Part shown: positions 19,121 to 27,096 of the stretch, piece after piece
Numbering within the stretch: position 1 is the first letter of the stretch
Layout: each line of letters opens with the position of its first letter
Source: Aquimarina aquimarini
GTDB taxonomy: Bacteria; Bacteroidota; Bacteroidia; Flavobacteriales; Flavobacteriaceae
DNA: 64,000 nucleotides
Direction of reading: 5' to 3'
Assembly (NCBI RefSeq): GCF_900299535.1
Contig: NZ_OMKE01000009.1
Span: 186,001-250,000, forward strand
The notes under the pieces: generated by a model
Databases searched by the model: none
What the model saw: only the letters and a program-made list of their open reading frames with translations
What the model was told of the DNA's origin: nothing
Program-made: the position numbers and the translations under genes

Positions 19121-19804
19121 ATGAAAACAAAAATTGTAATCCTAGCCGTAATCTTAGCTTTCGGAAGTAGTTTTAATAGCCAAGCGCAAAAGCTAAAGAA
19201 GTTTGGTAGCTCTATCGAAAAAAAGATAGGACCAAAAACGATAAAAGTACCTTACACAGATGTAGTATCTTATTTAGGATATGCATCTCCAGGTAACGAG
19301 GATGAAGTAAAAGATGATAAAAAATTCTATTACATCTATGTATGGGTTCCTGCTGTTGCTCCAGAATTAGGTATCAGAATGATGTCTCCTGTAGGAAAAA
19401 CTAAAATCAAAAAAGCTATAAAATCAGCTGCATATACAGAAAATGCTAAATCTTCTGAGTACTTTGATACTTACATTACATTAGAGCGTTCTGATATCAT
19501 CAGCAAAGATAAAATTAGTGACGACGCTGTAAAAAGTGCTAATTGGGTAACTTTAGAGCGTAATGATGATAGTAGTGAGATGCCAAAACAACCAAGCGGA
19601 AGCAGCTATAACTCATTATTAAGATACAAAAGTGAAGCTGGTAACCCTACCAAAGCACTTACTGTTGGACTATACCGTATAGGTTTTACTACATACAAAA
19701 GAGGTGTGGTAAAAGGTACTTTCTTAGCAGAAGTTGCAGCTCCTATCAAACTACCTGGAGTAGTAATGGCTAAGACTATCAGTGAGTTAAAAAAAGGACT
19801 ATAA
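19121..19804 (+). CDS. LipL32-like secreted protein, copy 1
   Basis: This 227-residue secreted protein aligns by eye along its whole length with LipL32, the major surface protein of pathogenic Leptospira that also occurs in a few marine bacteria. Shared blocks are YLGYASPG, KKFYYIYVWVPAVAPELG, RMMSPVGK, FDTYITLERSDII, YNSLLRYK and GLYRIGFTTYKRGVVKGTF. Unlike LipL32 it has an ordinary signal peptide (ending NSQAQ) and no lipobox cysteine, so it is predicted to be soluble and periplasmic or secreted. A short acidic stretch, ERNDDSSE, sits near where LipL32 has its calcium-binding aspartates. A 17-bp-arm terminator follows. A second copy lies at 23573. The function is unknown in this lineage. 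Confidence 0.85.
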   Translation: MKTKIVILAVILAFGSSFNSQAQKLKKFGSSIEKKIGPKTIKVPYTDVVSYLGYASPGNEDEVKDDKKFYYIYVWVPAVAPELGIRMMSPVGKTKIKKAIKSAAYTENAKSSEYFDTYITLERSDIISKDKISDDAVKSANWVTLERNDDSSEMPKQPSGSSYNSLLRYKSEAGNPTKALTVGLYRIGFTTYKRGVVKGTFLAEVAAPIKLPGVVMAKTISELKKGL

Positions 19805-19833
19805 AATTATAGTTGAATAGTTTTGCCCCCAAT

Positions 19834-19886
19834 GGTTATTCCTATATTTTTTTTAGCTTTAAAATATAGGAATAACCTATTTTTAT
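19834..19886 (+). terminator. Strong intrinsic terminator after LipL32-like copy 1
   Basis: The perfect 17-bp arms GGTTATTCCTATATTTT (19834-19850) and AAAATATAGGAATAACC (19861-19877) enclose a 10-nt loop and are followed by TATTTTTATT. The terminator splits the cassette into an upstream unit (18040-19804) and a downstream unit (19908-23085). Confidence 0.85.
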
Positions 19887-19907
19887 TCTACATATTAAAA
19901 CCAAAAA

Positions 19908-20117
19908 ATGGAGGAAAACAACAACAAAAACTCTAAAAAAGAAGATACTCAAAAAGATTTTCTTGATGATATTTTAGCCAATGCCTTGTCTTCCACAAAA
20001 AAACATAAAGAAGCTAATGCAGGTCTAGAAACCAAGAAATGTAAAAGCTGTGGTGCTGCAAGACCAGAAGATACTAATCTCCAATATTGTGACTTCTGTG
20101 GAAACCAATTTTATTAA
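19908..20117 (+). CDS. Small zinc-ribbon protein
   Basis: This 69-residue protein has a lysine- and aspartate-rich, probably disordered N-terminus. Its C-terminal double-knuckle zinc ribbon is CKSCGAARPEDTNLQYCDFCGNQ split as CKSC-x14-CDFC. There is no signal peptide, so it is cytosolic. It lies 22 bp upstream of the larger zinc-ribbon protein and is co-transcribed with the SPFH and DUF6620 genes. Zinc-ribbon proteins are regular partners of SPFH-domain proteins, as in the B. subtilis YdjG-YdjI group, where they help to assemble a membrane-associated complex. A similar adaptor role here is an inference. Confidence 0.75.
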   Translation: MEENNNKNSKKEDTQKDFLDDILANALSSTKKHKEANAGLETKKCKSCGAARPEDTNLQYCDFCGNQFY

Positions 20118-20139
20118 AATATAATTCTTTTTTTACGAT

Positions 20140-20898
20140 ATGTCTTTTGATGAAACACAAAATAGATGGGACACTTTCTTAAACAAAATCACAAAACGAT
20201 TTGAAGAAATATTAGACAAAGCAGAAGTAGCATTGCCCTTAGTATTTGAAGCAACAGATTTAGAAGTCAATACATTTTTAAATGCATGGCAAGGGATATA
20301 CTCACAAGCTAGTGACCTTATCTATAAAATAGAAGATACCTGGTATGAAAAAGTTCAAGAAACTTTTGAAAATGTAGGTATAGAATTTGGTTCTAAACCA
20401 TTAAACCAAGAACGAAATAAAGGACTCTTGATCAAATTTGATCTCGAACAAAAACTAAAGTCCTATGAAGTAAAAATATTTTCTAATGTTGCCAACACAT
20501 TATTAGTTGCTGTAAAAGACATATTATCAAAAGATTTTTGTTGCACTCAATGTCAGGCCAAACTGCCTGTAAAAGACAATTTTTTCAGATCATATTATTG
20601 TACCTGCGAATATTGTCAAACTGTAAACACATTTGAGCCAGGAACCAAAGCCCGTAATGTAGAACACTTTACCCTAGATGCTTTGGGAGAAGAAGCCGCT
20701 CTACAACATTATCTTCAATACGAGCACTACAAGTTTCAAAACTACCTGCATAACAAAAAGGTTTATAAAAAAGAAGAATTGACTTCTGAATATCAAAAAT
20801 ATGTAGAAGCTTTCTTGAAAAAAAGAATTGAGATCATCCCAGAATACAATGATCGTTATGAAAAAGACTTAATTGCCAAAATGGCTCTTATAGATTAG
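20140..20898 (+). CDS. Helical zinc-ribbon protein of the SPFH operon
   Basis: This 252-residue cytosolic protein is mostly alpha-helical (about 1-140). It has an internal four-cysteine zinc ribbon, CTQC at about 145-148 and CEYC at about 167-170, followed by another helical region rich in Tyr, Lys and Glu. I do not recognise a named family. It lies 22 bp after the small zinc-ribbon gene and 29 bp before the SPFH gene. It therefore probably acts with them, for instance as a scaffold or recruiter at the SPFH assembly. There is no signal peptide or membrane segment. Confidence 0.7.
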   Translation: MSFDETQNRWDTFLNKITKRFEEILDKAEVALPLVFEATDLEVNTFLNAWQGIYSQASDLIYKIEDTWYEKVQETFENVGIEFGSKPLNQERNKGLLIKFDLEQKLKSYEVKIFSNVANTLLVAVKDILSKDFCCTQCQAKLPVKDNFFRSYYCTCEYCQTVNTFEPGTKARNVEHFTLDALGEEAALQHYLQYEHYKFQNYLHNKKVYKKEELTSEYQKYVEAFLKKRIEIIPEYNDRYEKDLIAKMALID

Positions 20899-20927
20899 TT
20901 TTTATTAATACTCATAAACCCAAAAAC

Positions 20928-21977
20928 ATGTTAGATTCACTTAAAAGTCAATTACGTTCTATAATAGAATGGAAAAACCCTGCCCCAGAAACTCTCTTTG
21001 AAAAATGGACAGAAAATGGGGATGAAATAAAAAATGCTTCTAAATTAATTATAGGCCCAGGACAAGGATGCCTTTTTGTTTATGAAGGTAAGGTAGAGGG
21101 CTATTTTGACCAAGAAGGTATGTATGATCTTAAAACAGACAACATCCCTTTCTGGACAACGATCAAACATATTATGTATTCTTTTGAATCTCGCCATAAA
21201 GTTGGTATTTTCTTTTACAGAAAAGCAGAGATGCAAAACATCCGCTGGGGAACCCCTTCACCTATTACTTATAAAGACCCTATTTATAATTTCCCTGTGG
21301 GATTAGGAGCTTTTGGTAATTTCTCTTTCAAGATTACAAAACCTGTAGAGTTTTTTACTAATGTAATTGCTGGTATTGATTACTACCCCGTAAAAGCAAT
21401 ACAAAAAGTAATTCTATCAAGAATCACACAACCTATAAGTGATTATCTGGCAAATGCTTCATTTAGTTATACCGAAATTGACAAGAACCGAAATGAGATT
21501 GCTTCGTTTAGTCAAAATGCAAGTATTCAGATTTTTGAAGAACTAGGTTTTGAACTACTCGATTTTAGAATAGAAGGCACCAATTTTGATGAAGAAACCA
21601 ATACTCGAATTGGTCGAATTGCTGATATGAGTGCAGAAGCACAAGCTATGAAAGAATTAGGAGTAAGCTACCAAGATTACCAACAACTCGAAGCTTTAAA
21701 AAACATGGCAAAAAATGAAGGAGGTGGTAATATAGGAATGCAAATGGGTGCTGGGTTAGGAATGGGACAAGTGCTGGGCAATATGATAAATCCACAACAA
21801 AATCAGACACAACAGCAACAAAACACCCCTCAACAACAAAACACTCCCCCTCCTGCTCAACCCGCTAGTGATGACCCTATTCAAAAACTTGAAAAATTGA
21901 AAAAAATATTTGATGCTGGATTGATCGATGAACAAGAGTATAAGCAGAAAAAGCAAGAAATATTATCTCAATTATAA
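20928..21977 (+). CDS. SPFH-domain protein with C-terminal SHOCT (YdjI-like)
   Basis: This 349-residue protein has a YdjI-like SPFH (Band 7) domain over about 20-265, with LIIGPGQGCLFVYEGKVEG near the start and the helix RIADMSAEAQAMKELGVSYQ near the end. A Gly/Met-rich stretch, then a Gln/Pro/Asn-rich linker (about 285-315), leads to a SHOCT motif, KLEKLKKIFDAGLIDEQEY (about 319-349). YdjI-type SPFH proteins oligomerise and work with zinc-ribbon and PspA-like proteins at the membrane; SHOCT motifs mediate oligomerisation. No PspA homologue is visible nearby. The neighbours are two zinc-ribbon genes upstream and DUF6620 downstream, spaced 29-31 bp apart. Confidence 0.82.
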   Translation: MLDSLKSQLRSIIEWKNPAPETLFEKWTENGDEIKNASKLIIGPGQGCLFVYEGKVEGYFDQEGMYDLKTDNIPFWTTIKHIMYSFESRHKVGIFFYRKAEMQNIRWGTPSPITYKDPIYNFPVGLGAFGNFSFKITKPVEFFTNVIAGIDYYPVKAIQKVILSRITQPISDYLANASFSYTEIDKNRNEIASFSQNASIQIFEELGFELLDFRIEGTNFDEETNTRIGRIADMSAEAQAMKELGVSYQDYQQLEALKNMAKNEGGGNIGMQMGAGLGMGQVLGNMINPQQNQTQQQQNTPQQQNTPPPAQPASDDPIQKLEKLKKIFDAGLIDEQEYKQKKQEILSQL

Positions 21978-22008
21978 CAACAAAATCAATTTAAATAAAC
22001 AAAACAAT

Positions 22009-23085
22009 ATGAATACCATTAACGAACTATATCAAGATGTTTCTGGGCAACAAAAAGAAGACTACAGAGATTACATCTTAACTATTTCTCGTATGGACTG
22101 GGAAAATTATGATTTTAATACTTGGCCTGGAGCAGATCTTTCTTACCCTGATCTTGATGAAGATGTAAATTATGATGTATGGCCTTTTAAACCTAATTTA
22201 GATGAACCTCACTGGATTAACTTAAATGATATTGCTTCAGGTATTTCCAGATACGGATACGCCAATAGGCTTGAAATGCCAGATGAAATTGTCGGACTTG
22301 ATCATGAAGAGGCTAAGAAAATATTTGAAGGAATCAAAGGCATACAGAATAGTCACCCAGAGGAATTCAGTACTCAAATCAATACGTATGGCTTTACAGA
22401 TGAGAATCATTTTTTATGGGCAACCCTAGCCCTAGAATCATCTGAAGAGCAAGCATATGAAGCTGCTGATGCTTTACTTAGAGAAGCAACTGATAAACTC
22501 AATGCCGAGATGGATGCTCAAATAGAAGCCGCAGAATCTGGTGGTTTATTAGATCCAATAAGCGGAATAGATATGCAAACATGGGCCGCCGCCAATGCAA
22601 AAATCGCTGGTGGTATGGATCTTGAGGAGGTACTTAAAATTATAGGTACAGAAAAACCAATCTGGGATGAAGTATCTGCAGAGTGGAATGCTCGAATGTC
22701 TCAGGATACTACATATGCTATTGTAAAAGTATATGGAGATGCCTTTACTAATTCTGATATAGGCTTATTTGCTCAGACCAATGCAGACCAACAAACTTCT
22801 ACTGATGCTATAACTGGCGACAGTGCATTAGATAAAGTAAAAGAAGATTTTGAACTCTATATCAAAATCATGTGTCATCAAAGTATGGGATCTACTCAAG
22901 GTAAAGATGCTGCTTCAATCCTACAAGAATACGGACTTAGTGTGAGTGATTGGGGAATGGTTGGAGCACACTGGACTCCAAAAATGGCAACAGATACCCG
23001 CATGGCTCAAAAAATGGGAGAATATATGGAAAAATACAATGCAGAATTTGCTTCTGCAAAAGCAGGAGATGATATAGATTTCTAA
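22009..23085 (+). CDS. DUF6620-family protein
   Basis: This acidic 358-residue cytosolic protein matches my recollection of DUF6620. The best block is GIDMQTWAAANAKIAGGMDL (about 192-211), followed by EEVLKIIGTEKPIWDEVSAEW. A second, degenerate copy of the block lies at about 287-352 (FELYIKIMCHQSM ... YGLSVSDWGMVGAHW), and a third, weaker one near 110-150 (YGFTDENHFLWATLALES). I use the ATG at 22009; an in-frame ATG at 21928 lies inside the SPFH gene and would add a basic tail unlike the rest. It is the last gene of the unit 19908-23085. The function is unknown. Confidence 0.75.
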   Translation: MNTINELYQDVSGQQKEDYRDYILTISRMDWENYDFNTWPGADLSYPDLDEDVNYDVWPFKPNLDEPHWINLNDIASGISRYGYANRLEMPDEIVGLDHEEAKKIFEGIKGIQNSHPEEFSTQINTYGFTDENHFLWATLALESSEEQAYEAADALLREATDKLNAEMDAQIEAAESGGLLDPISGIDMQTWAAANAKIAGGMDLEEVLKIIGTEKPIWDEVSAEWNARMSQDTTYAIVKVYGDAFTNSDIGLFAQTNADQQTSTDAITGDSALDKVKEDFELYIKIMCHQSMGSTQGKDAASILQEYGLSVSDWGMVGAHWTPKMATDTRMAQKMGEYMEKYNAEFASAKAGDDIDF

Positions 23086-23572
23086 CAAAACCATTCATGA
23101 TTGCGGATGACCCGGGACTCACCAGAAATCCCATAACACTATAATACTAGTATGGTGATAACGGGTCATCTTATATGAATATAATTACTTTTCTAAGGTA
23201 AAGAAATCAAATATCCCCTCAATACCCACTATCAGATAGTATCTCTAATATCCTTCTTCAAAAAAAAACATTGACATACTATACTTACAGGATATACGTT
23301 GTTACTCTTTCAAACAACTAATTTACCTATAAACATATGCCATTTTTCATCTTTTGTCCTCCATCTGCATCAGTCACATTTGTAATATACTGAAATACAG
23401 AACTCATCATTAATATTGAAGTACTTATTCTAGTAAACTACTTTATTTTAACAATAAAGCCTCATATTTGTAGGAAGTTTATAGTTTCATAAAAAAATAA
23501 ACTTTTACATAACAACTAATCTATTTTGAATATAAAAATGTGTGCCATTTTATTTAAACTAAATCAATTATT
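23086..23572 (+). other. Gene-free region before LipL32-like copy 2
   Basis: This 487-bp stretch holds the structured inverted repeat at 23106-23170. Its right part is AT-rich and presumably contains the promoter of LipL32-like copy 2. No ORF is supported. Confidence 0.6.
23106..23170. repeat. Nested inverted repeat after DUF6620
   Basis: The outer arms are GATGACCCG (23106-23114) and CGGGTCATC (23162-23170). Inside them CACC (23120-23123) pairs with GGTG (23154-23157), and the perfect palindrome ATACTAGTAT (23144-23153) sits in the loop. The structure lies 20 bp after the DUF6620 stop. It lacks a T-run, so it may be an mRNA 3' stabiliser, a weak terminator or a small palindromic element. 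Confidence 0.55.
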
Positions 23573-24259
23573 ATGAAAACAAGAATCTTAATTTTATTAA
23601 GTATTTTATTCGCCTTAGGAACTTCTATTGATTCTCAAGCACAAAAATTAAAGAAGTTTGGTGGTTTAACAGAAAAAAAAATAGGGCCAAAAACTATAAA
23701 AGTACCTTATACTGATATAGTAACCTATTTAGGATATGCATCACCAGGTAATGAAGACGAAGTAGTAGATAATAAGAAATTTTACTACATCTATGTATGG
23801 GTACCTGCTATTGCTCCAGAATTAGGAGTAAGAATGATGTCTCCAGTAGGAAAAAACAAAGTTAAAGGAGCAACTATGTCTAAGGCTTATGAAGACAATG
23901 CTAGCTCAAGTGACTTTTTTGACACTTACATTACTTTAGAGCGTTCTGATATAATAAGCAAAGACAAAATTACAGCAGAAGGTGTAAAGTCTGCAAAATG
24001 GGTTACACTAGAGCGTAATGATGACAGTAGTGAAATGCCTAAGCAACCAAGTGGTAGCAGCTATAACTCTTTATTAAGATATAAGAGTGATGCTGGTAAC
24101 CCTGCAAAAGCATTAACTGTTGGATTATACCGTATCGGTTTTACTACCTATAAAACTGGTGAAGTAAAAGGTACTTTCTTAGCTCAAGTAGCAGCTCCTA
24201 TCAAATTACCAGGAGTTGTAATGGCTAAAACTATTGAAGACTTAAAAAAAGGTTTATAA
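23573..24259 (+). CDS. LipL32-like secreted protein, copy 2
   Basis: This 228-residue protein is a close paralogue of the 19121 product: the blocks FYYIYVWVPA, ITLERSDIISKDKI, LERNDDSSEMPKQPSGSSYN and LPGVVMAKTI are shared almost unchanged. Differences cluster in the signal peptide and in about residues 95-115. It has a Sec signal ending SIDSQAQ and no lipobox. The gene stands alone with about 490 bp upstream and its own terminator, so it may be expressed separately from the cassette. The strong conservation between copies suggests recent duplication or gene conversion and a dosage role. Confidence 0.85.
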   Translation: MKTRILILLSILFALGTSIDSQAQKLKKFGGLTEKKIGPKTIKVPYTDIVTYLGYASPGNEDEVVDNKKFYYIYVWVPAIAPELGVRMMSPVGKNKVKGATMSKAYEDNASSSDFFDTYITLERSDIISKDKITAEGVKSAKWVTLERNDDSSEMPKQPSGSSYNSLLRYKSDAGNPAKALTVGLYRIGFTTYKTGEVKGTFLAQVAAPIKLPGVVMAKTIEDLKKGL

Positions 24260-24298
24260 TATTTAACCACAATTCACATTAAGCACACATTTATAATT

Positions 24299-24340
24299 AT
24301 TCCTACACTTCTTTTTATAAAAAGTGTAGGAATTTTTATT
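24299..24340. terminator. Intrinsic terminator after LipL32-like copy 2
   Basis: The 12-bp arms ATTCCTACACTT (24299-24310) and AAGTGTAGGAAT (24322-24333) are followed by TTTTATTT. The hairpin lies between convergent genes. Confidence 0.8.
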
Positions 24341-24354
24341 TAACATCCTTTTTA

Positions 24355-24846
24355 TCAAAGCATTTGGGCTTTCATTTTTTCTACGATATTATAAGCAGCA
24401 GGGCAAATTGCCACATTTTTAATAGTTAAATTAGATATTTTCTGAATTTTTTTACGATCTGTATGTGGGTATTCTCGACAAGCTTTAGGTCTAACCTCAT
24501 AGATAGAGCAATAATTATCTGCTCCAAGAAAAGTACACGGTGTTTGCTGTAAAACCAAATCTCCATCTTCATCTGTTTGCAAATATTGATCTTCAAACTG
24601 TCTAGGCTTCATCCTAAAAAACTTTGCTATGCGTTCTACATCCTTACCTGTAAATAAGGGCCCCGTTGTTTTACAACAATTTGCACATTGTAAACAATCT
24701 GTAGTAGTGAATTCATCATTATGTAGCTCTTGCATTATATGATCTAACTTCTTAGGAGGTTTTTTTTTAAGCTTGGCAAAGAACTTTTTGTTCTCGTTAT
24801 ATTTATCTTTGGCCAGTTGTGGTAATTGATCTATGAATTCTTGCAT
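24355..24846 (-). CDS. YkgJ-family cysteine-cluster protein
   Basis: This 163-residue cytosolic protein has the YkgJ (zinc- or iron-chelating) cysteine cluster. CLQCANCCKTTG appears at about 56-67, followed by CTFLGADNYCSIYEVRPKAC and REYPH near residue 125. This pattern (CxxCxxCC ... C ... C ... RPxxCRxYP) is the family signature. The biochemical role of YkgJ proteins is poorly known. The gene stands alone and is convergent with LipL32-like copy 2. There is no signal peptide. Confidence 0.85.
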   Translation of the reverse strand: MQEFIDQLPQLAKDKYNENKKFFAKLKKKPPKKLDHIMQELHNDEFTTTDCLQCANCCKTTGPLFTGKDVERIAKFFRMKPRQFEDQYLQTDEDGDLVLQQTPCTFLGADNYCSIYEVRPKACREYPHTDRKKIQKISNLTIKNVAICPAAYNIVEKMKAQML

Positions 24847-24966
24847 ACTGCAAAAATAAAACTTTTGATAGTTATGAATAGTAATTACCTATATATTCCA
24901 TTTTAATTGAGATCAATTTAATATCAGTAAATACTTTAAATAATACCTGAATATATTTTACATATC

Positions 24967-25683
24967 ATGAATAAAGACATTTTTGGAACTGCAATCAAAG
25001 ATTTTTACAATAAAAAATACACAGAAGATATCACTGTACTTGCTGATGATTTTGATGATGATCACATTCCTATTCCGTACTTATTCAGAGCGTATACTGA
25101 GATGCCAAAAATAGAACAAAAAGCATTGGATCTCTCCTATGGAAAAGTACTTGATGTTGGTAGTGGTGCAGGTAGTCATAGCCTATTTCTTCAAAATGAA
25201 AAAAAATTAGATGTAACAGCTTTAGATATCTCTGATGGTGCAATCCAGATTTGTAAAGAACGAGGAATAAAACAAGCCATAGTTCAGGATATATTTAATC
25301 ATTCCTCTACTACCTATGATACGATACTTTTTTTAATGAATGGTAGTGGTATTATTGGCTCTCTAGATCGTATTGACTTATTTTTTACACATATCAAGAC
25401 ATTACTTTCTAAAAATGGACAGGTTTTAATAGACTCATCAGATATTTCTTATCTTTTTCAGGATGACGATGGTAGTTTCTGGGTAGATATTTCTGCTGGA
25501 TATTATGGCGAAATGCAATATAAACTCAAATACAAGAATCAAGAATCAGAACAATTTGATTGGTTATACATAGACTATAATACGTTACAAAATGCCGCAA
25601 ATACCAATGGTTTTATTTCTGAATTAATTGTAGAGGGAGAAAACAACGATTATTTGGCCAAATTTACGTTGGCAATTGATTAA
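24967..25683 (+). CDS. SAM-dependent class I methyltransferase
   Basis: This 238-residue protein has the SAM-binding motif I VLDVGSGAG at 61-69, an acidic residue at the end of strand 2 (VTALDIS) and a motif IV-like segment YDTILFLMNGSGIIG. The C-terminal part (DISAGYYGEMQYKLKYKN) is typical of small-molecule methyltransferases of the Methyltransf_11/25 type. Neither the substrate nor a pathway neighbour can be named. It is transcribed divergently from the YkgJ gene. Confidence 0.85.
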   Translation: MNKDIFGTAIKDFYNKKYTEDITVLADDFDDDHIPIPYLFRAYTEMPKIEQKALDLSYGKVLDVGSGAGSHSLFLQNEKKLDVTALDISDGAIQICKERGIKQAIVQDIFNHSSTTYDTILFLMNGSGIIGSLDRIDLFFTHIKTLLSKNGQVLIDSSDISYLFQDDDGSFWVDISAGYYGEMQYKLKYKNQESEQFDWLYIDYNTLQNAANTNGFISELIVEGENNDYLAKFTLAID

Positions 25684-25749
25684 CTCTCTTTTTTAGTTAC
25701 AGAGGTGGTACAATATTTGTGACTAAAAAATATTTAAAAATTAAATCGT

Positions 25750-26517
25750 GTGCAATTAATAAAATTTTTGAGCTATCTACTCATCGCTTCTTTCATCCTT
25801 ATCGGGTGTTCAGATGATGATAACAGTATTGCCAATAGTGTATTACAAGCTAGTAATAGACAACCTCTAGGAAGTTCAGCAAATGATCTCTTAAGTGATA
25901 CAAATTATAATAGTCTTACTATAGAGATTGTTGCAGTACAAGGTTTTGAACCCACCAGAGGTGCAATTGAAGGATTTAGAGATTTTTTGCAAGACCGATT
26001 ATTTAAACCCAACGGAATTACTATAACACAACGTTCTATACCATCTTCTGGTAAAGCTCCGTTTGCAATTGAAGAAATTGCAGAGATAGAAAATACCAAC
26101 AGAACTTTATTTAATAAAGAAGATGATATTACAGTATATATCTATTTTGCCGATGGTCACAGAGAAGGGGATACTAGTGAGCAGGTTACATTGGGGTCTG
26201 CTTACTTAAACACTTCTATCGTAATTTATAAAGAAACATTACTTCAATTAAGTATAAGAACTGGCTCTCCTGCACTAAGCGCAATAGAAACTGCCACTTT
26301 AAATCACGAATTCGCCCATTTAATGGGACTTGTGAATTTAGGAACCCCTTTACAATCTCAACATGAAGATAGTGAAGAGCATAATCATTGTAATGTCTCT
26401 GGATGCCTTATGGAGTCTGCTATAAAATTTGGAATGGGAATGATGAGTATTGGTGATATGATTCCTCAATTAGATCAGCAGTGTATTGCTGATCTAAGAG
26501 CCAATGGTGGTAAATAA
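25750..26517 (+). CDS. Zincin-type metalloprotease lipoprotein
   Basis: This 255-residue lipoprotein has its lipobox cysteine at about residue 20 (FILIGCSDDDN). The zinc motif HEFAHLMGLVNLG starts at H186, and a downstream NHCNVSGCLMES supplies a possible third ligand and a Met-turn. This is the pattern HExxHxxG of the metzincin-like membrane metalloproteases found in Flavobacteriaceae. The start is a GTG at 25750; no ATG is available upstream, and the signal peptide begins right there. The target is unknown, and the protein probably acts in the periplasm or on the outer membrane. It ends in a hairpin terminator that begins at the stop codon. Confidence 0.8.
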   Translation: MQLIKFLSYLLIASFILIGCSDDDNSIANSVLQASNRQPLGSSANDLLSDTNYNSLTIEIVAVQGFEPTRGAIEGFRDFLQDRLFKPNGITITQRSIPSSGKAPFAIEEIAEIENTNRTLFNKEDDITVYIYFADGHREGDTSEQVTLGSAYLNTSIVIYKETLLQLSIRTGSPALSAIETATLNHEFAHLMGLVNLGTPLQSQHEDSEEHNHCNVSGCLMESAIKFGMGMMSIGDMIPQLDQQCIADLRANGGK

Positions 26518-26574
26518 AAAAGCACCATCTTCTACCATTTCTCATTTAAAATGTTTTTTTGATGATGCTTTTTT
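26516..26574 (+). terminator. Intrinsic terminator of the metalloprotease gene
   Basis: AAAAAGCACCATC overlaps the stop codon and pairs, with one mismatch, with GATGATGCTTTTTT (26561-26574). The loop is about 31 nt, and the U-run forms the second arm's end. Confidence 0.6.
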
Positions 26575-26607
26575 GAGAAAAAATCACACTCTCTCTTTCA
26601 CTCTTCT

Positions 26608-26988
26608 CTAATGATTTTTTTGACCTACAAAAGGTACTAATTTCACTAATAAAAATGCTCCTATAGCCATTACTACATCTCGCACTGCTACATCAATATA
26701 ATGTCCATTTCCTATAAGCAACAAAGCAATAGCTAATAACCACCCCATCACTACATATCCTCCCACTTGAGGGCGATAAAGCACCAAAATACCAGCAACA
26801 ACTTCTACAACTCCAATTATTGCCATAAAAACTCCTATCTCAAAAGGCAACATCTCAACCATTCCAATAGCTACATATTGCTCCCAGTTTGTAAGTATAT
26901 TCATAAATTTATCTAGCCCTGCTACTATAGGCACCAAACCATAGGTGTATTTTAATACCGTAACAACTTGTCTAATCTGTAAATTCAT
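26608..26988 (-). CDS. DoxX-like membrane protein
   Basis: This 126-residue inner-membrane protein has four helices: about 14-30, 48-68, 74-95 and 100-120. The motif VPIVAGLDKFMNILTNWEQY is typical of DoxX-like proteins. Members have been linked to quinone or thiosulfate redox chemistry, but most, as here, lack any assigned function. It is divergent from an ECF sigma factor, and a perfect palindrome lies between the two start codons (27038-27057). Regulation from that shared region is likely. Confidence 0.82.
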   Translation of the reverse strand: MNLQIRQVVTVLKYTYGLVPIVAGLDKFMNILTNWEQYVAIGMVEMLPFEIGVFMAIIGVVEVVAGILVLYRPQVGGYVVMGWLLAIALLLIGNGHYIDVAVRDVVMAIGAFLLVKLVPFVGQKNH

Positions 26989-27037
26989 AACTTCATTTAT
27001 TTTATTATTTGATTTTTAGATAAAAAACAGTTCATTT

Positions 27038-27057
27038 AGTTACAAAGTTTTGTAACT
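27038..27057. promoter_or_regulatory. Palindromic operator between DoxX and ECF sigma genes
   Basis: AGTTACAAAGTTTTGTAACT is a 9+2+9 palindrome with complete arms. It lies 49 bp upstream of the DoxX-like start and 39 bp upstream of the sigma-factor start, a position suited to joint control of both genes. The binding protein is unknown. Confidence 0.55.
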
Positions 27058-27096
27058 TTTTGTACTGCTTTTGATCTAAGTACTAAACAAGATGCT

